Source: Eudromia elegans
Lineage: Eukaryota; Chordata; Aves; Tinamiformes; Tinamidae
NCBI GenBank assembly: GCA_003342815.1
Contig: PTEX01000138.1
Span: 694,571 to 758,570 of the forward strand
DNA: 64,000 nt
Direction of reading: 5' to 3'
Both the position numbers and the translations under genes were made by a program. Below are positions 62,158 through 64,000 of the stretch, piece after piece. Numbering within the stretch: position 1 is the stretch's first letter; each line of letters opens with the position of its first letter. Below the pieces are notes generated by a model. That model searched no databases. It had not been told where the DNA came from and saw nothing but the letters and a program-made list of their open reading frames with translations.

Positions 62158-63583
62158 CTGAAAAGGGAACAGGAGAGAAATTTATTGCTAAGGACATTCA
62201 TGGTTATATGCAAATATAAGTCTTGGTTACTTTGGGCCCTTAAATCAAAGGACATGACTGACAAAAAGCCCTGCTTAGCCCACAGACAGAAGCCTACTAA
62301 ACTTGCACCCTTAATCTCCCAAGAGAGCTAAAATTCCAACTCATACCTGCTACCACCCTACACGGACACCTCCAAACACCCCTGCGGATTCGGCACTCAC
62401 CACATCGGCACACCATTGACCACATTCCCAAGGGAGTCTTCCATGCAGCTATGTTCCAAGTTTAACTAAGTATACAGACAACACTGAATCTAACAGAACA
62501 CCAGTTAAAAACCAAGCAAACCTGCAGGGGAAGCTCTGGATGACTTTTACTGCATGACTCCATTTCATCCAATAACATTTAAAGAAAACCCAAAATGGCA
62601 GGTATTCGGATTTTCCTTGGTGTTTGCAAGAGTTTACCTACTATCACAACCAACTGGATAGCTCTGTAATTCTCGTTCCCATGCATCCAAACTCTGCAGA
62701 ACATGCAGGGCTCTCAGGCATGCAATCTGGTGCTGCTAATGCCACTCCTGCAGCCAGGAGTGCCAACAAATTAGTCATGACCAGCCTCTGCCACCTTCCC
62801 CATACACCTACCTCAGGCTTCAGTAGTTTCACTTTTCAGTGCATTAGGACTGGGCACTGAGGCAACGATCTAAGCAAAGTATTTCTGAAATATTCAGCCC
62901 AAACCAGCAAAGCTCCATGCACCCAAACCAGTAGGGCTTTAGAAGGATGCTATGCTCTGCAAGATCATCTTTAAAAACAAAATATTATTTTGAATGTCTC
63001 ACAAAAGTTATGCCACGCAGATTTGAGATGATAAAAAGCAACACTTTACAGAAAATTTTATGTTTTTTATATAAATACAATATTGATTTCTAATTCTGTG
63101 GAGTAAGGTTAACTCTTATCTTGTGCTGGTACTTATTTTTTTTCCCCACTACTAGTAAAAGCTTTACGGAGCTCTAAGGTACCACCACTTATTGAACGGT
63201 GAAATAAAGCTCTTTATGTATGTATTGATAGAATGATCTTCAAATGAAGATTAACCTGAATCTCAAACTTAAGTAGAGCTGTTCATAAAGACGAAACCAC
63301 AATGCACAGATTTTAAGCTAAAAGCTCACAAACTAAGGTTCACAACAGCAAGATTAATGAAAAAGACCAGAGAAACACAAAGTACAAAAGACACTTCTGC
63401 TGAGATATTCACCACTTGAAGTGGATATCATTATGAGCCAGAACATCACACTTCAGCAAATATATCATCCATTGTTTAACTTCCTTCTTCATCTGCCATC
63501 AGGTTTCCCCCCACACACACTTGGACACGTAACTGGATTAAGCAGCCTATCGAGTACTGTGTAAATCTCAGCATGTGCTCGGC

Positions 63584-63598
63584 TTTTTTTTTTTTTTT
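63584..63598. repeat. T15 tract
   Basis: Fifteen consecutive T, the only long T run on the plus strand. A GC-richer segment (63600-63830) follows, which could be part of a minus-strand retroposed piece; no source recognised. Confidence 0.8.
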
Positions 63599-64000
63599 AT
63601 TACGGGTACAGTGTGCACAGGCAGAACCTCCTCCTTCCCACAGCCTTGAGCCCAGCAGGTCTGAGCTGCTCCAGCTGCTCTGTGGGACAGAGGGATGTGG
63701 GTGATACCTCCCTGCACGCTGGGGAGTCACCTGCAAAGAGGCTGCCAGCAGCAGACTGCTGGTCTGGGGACAATCTCTCTCCCACGGGGATATCTTTGGG
63801 GCACATTGGCAGCTGGAAGTACCCACAGACCAAGAACTTAAACTAAGAATGCTCAGACTATCCTAATTTCAATACTTCCCACCTGTCTGAAACCAGACTA
63901 GCCATTAAAACACAGGGCATCCGTCCTTATCCATACATCCCTATGCAGCCTTATATCACTTCCTTTTTTTTTTATTTTTTTCATAAAAGCACACTAAAAA

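Larger units (their letters stand above)
60893..64000 (-). other. RSRC1: RSRC1 intron upstream of the start-codon exon (partial)
   Basis: This runs off the right edge. No CpG island or promoter-like sequence is visible, so the promoter and first exon should lie beyond position 64000. A possible untranslated exon is at 62115-62157. The segment 63600-63830 is mildly GC-rich and preceded by T15, but has no convincing coding content. The rest is AT-rich unique sequence. Confidence 0.75.

Noticed and set aside
1-64000. Prokaryotic-type systems: operons, CRISPR arrays, phage or toxin-antitoxin modules
   Set aside because: Spliced vertebrate gene with large introns. No regularly spaced direct repeats and no compact gene clusters.

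Overview
This is vertebrate nuclear DNA and almost certainly one large protein-coding gene seen mostly through its introns. Four short coding exons on the minus strand, all with matching splice phases, encode about the first 168 residues of RSRC1 (arginine/serine-rich coiled-coil protein 1, a splicing-associated nuclear protein). Low visible transposon content, small CpG-rich patches scattered through introns, a short CR1-like tail and large AT-rich non-repetitive stretches suggest a bird, or less likely another sauropsid. The species cannot be fixed from the sequence alone.

Layout, in the direction of the gene (right to left). 64000-60893 is an upstream intron with one possible untranslated exon (62115-62157). 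60892-60674 is the start-codon exon. 60673-58857 is a short intron. 58856-58731 is the second coding exon, with 24 consecutive U in the transcript just past its donor. 58730-33392 is a 25 kb intron. 33391-33239 is the third coding exon. 33238-3620 is a 30 kb intron. 3619-3583 is a 37 bp fourth coding exon, and 3582-1 is the start of the next intron. The promoter lies beyond the right edge, and the C-terminal coiled-coil half of RSRC1 lies beyond the left edge.

More than 99% of the window is non-coding. It contains blocks that look like developmental enhancers: AT-rich, free of repeats, dense in TAATTA/ATTA homeodomain cores and sometimes PBX-HOX or octamer words. The best are at 43.8-44.6 kb, 53.7-54.4 kb, 37.6-38.4 kb, 10.3-10.9 kb, 4.7-5.7 kb and 2.3-3.1 kb. 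In human, RSRC1 sits next to the homeobox gene SHOX2, so SHOX2 is the natural candidate target; that link is inference. A second class of non-coding feature is short CpG-rich patches, common from 0.9 to 48.8 kb and absent from about 49 to 64 kb. Repeats are mostly homopolymers, small tandem duplications and one fossil element near 59.6-59.9 kb.

I found no second protein-coding gene, no tRNA or rRNA gene, no CRISPR array and no prokaryotic-type system. The open frames of 60-173 codons outside the RSRC1 exons look like chance frames or CpG-patch artefacts.
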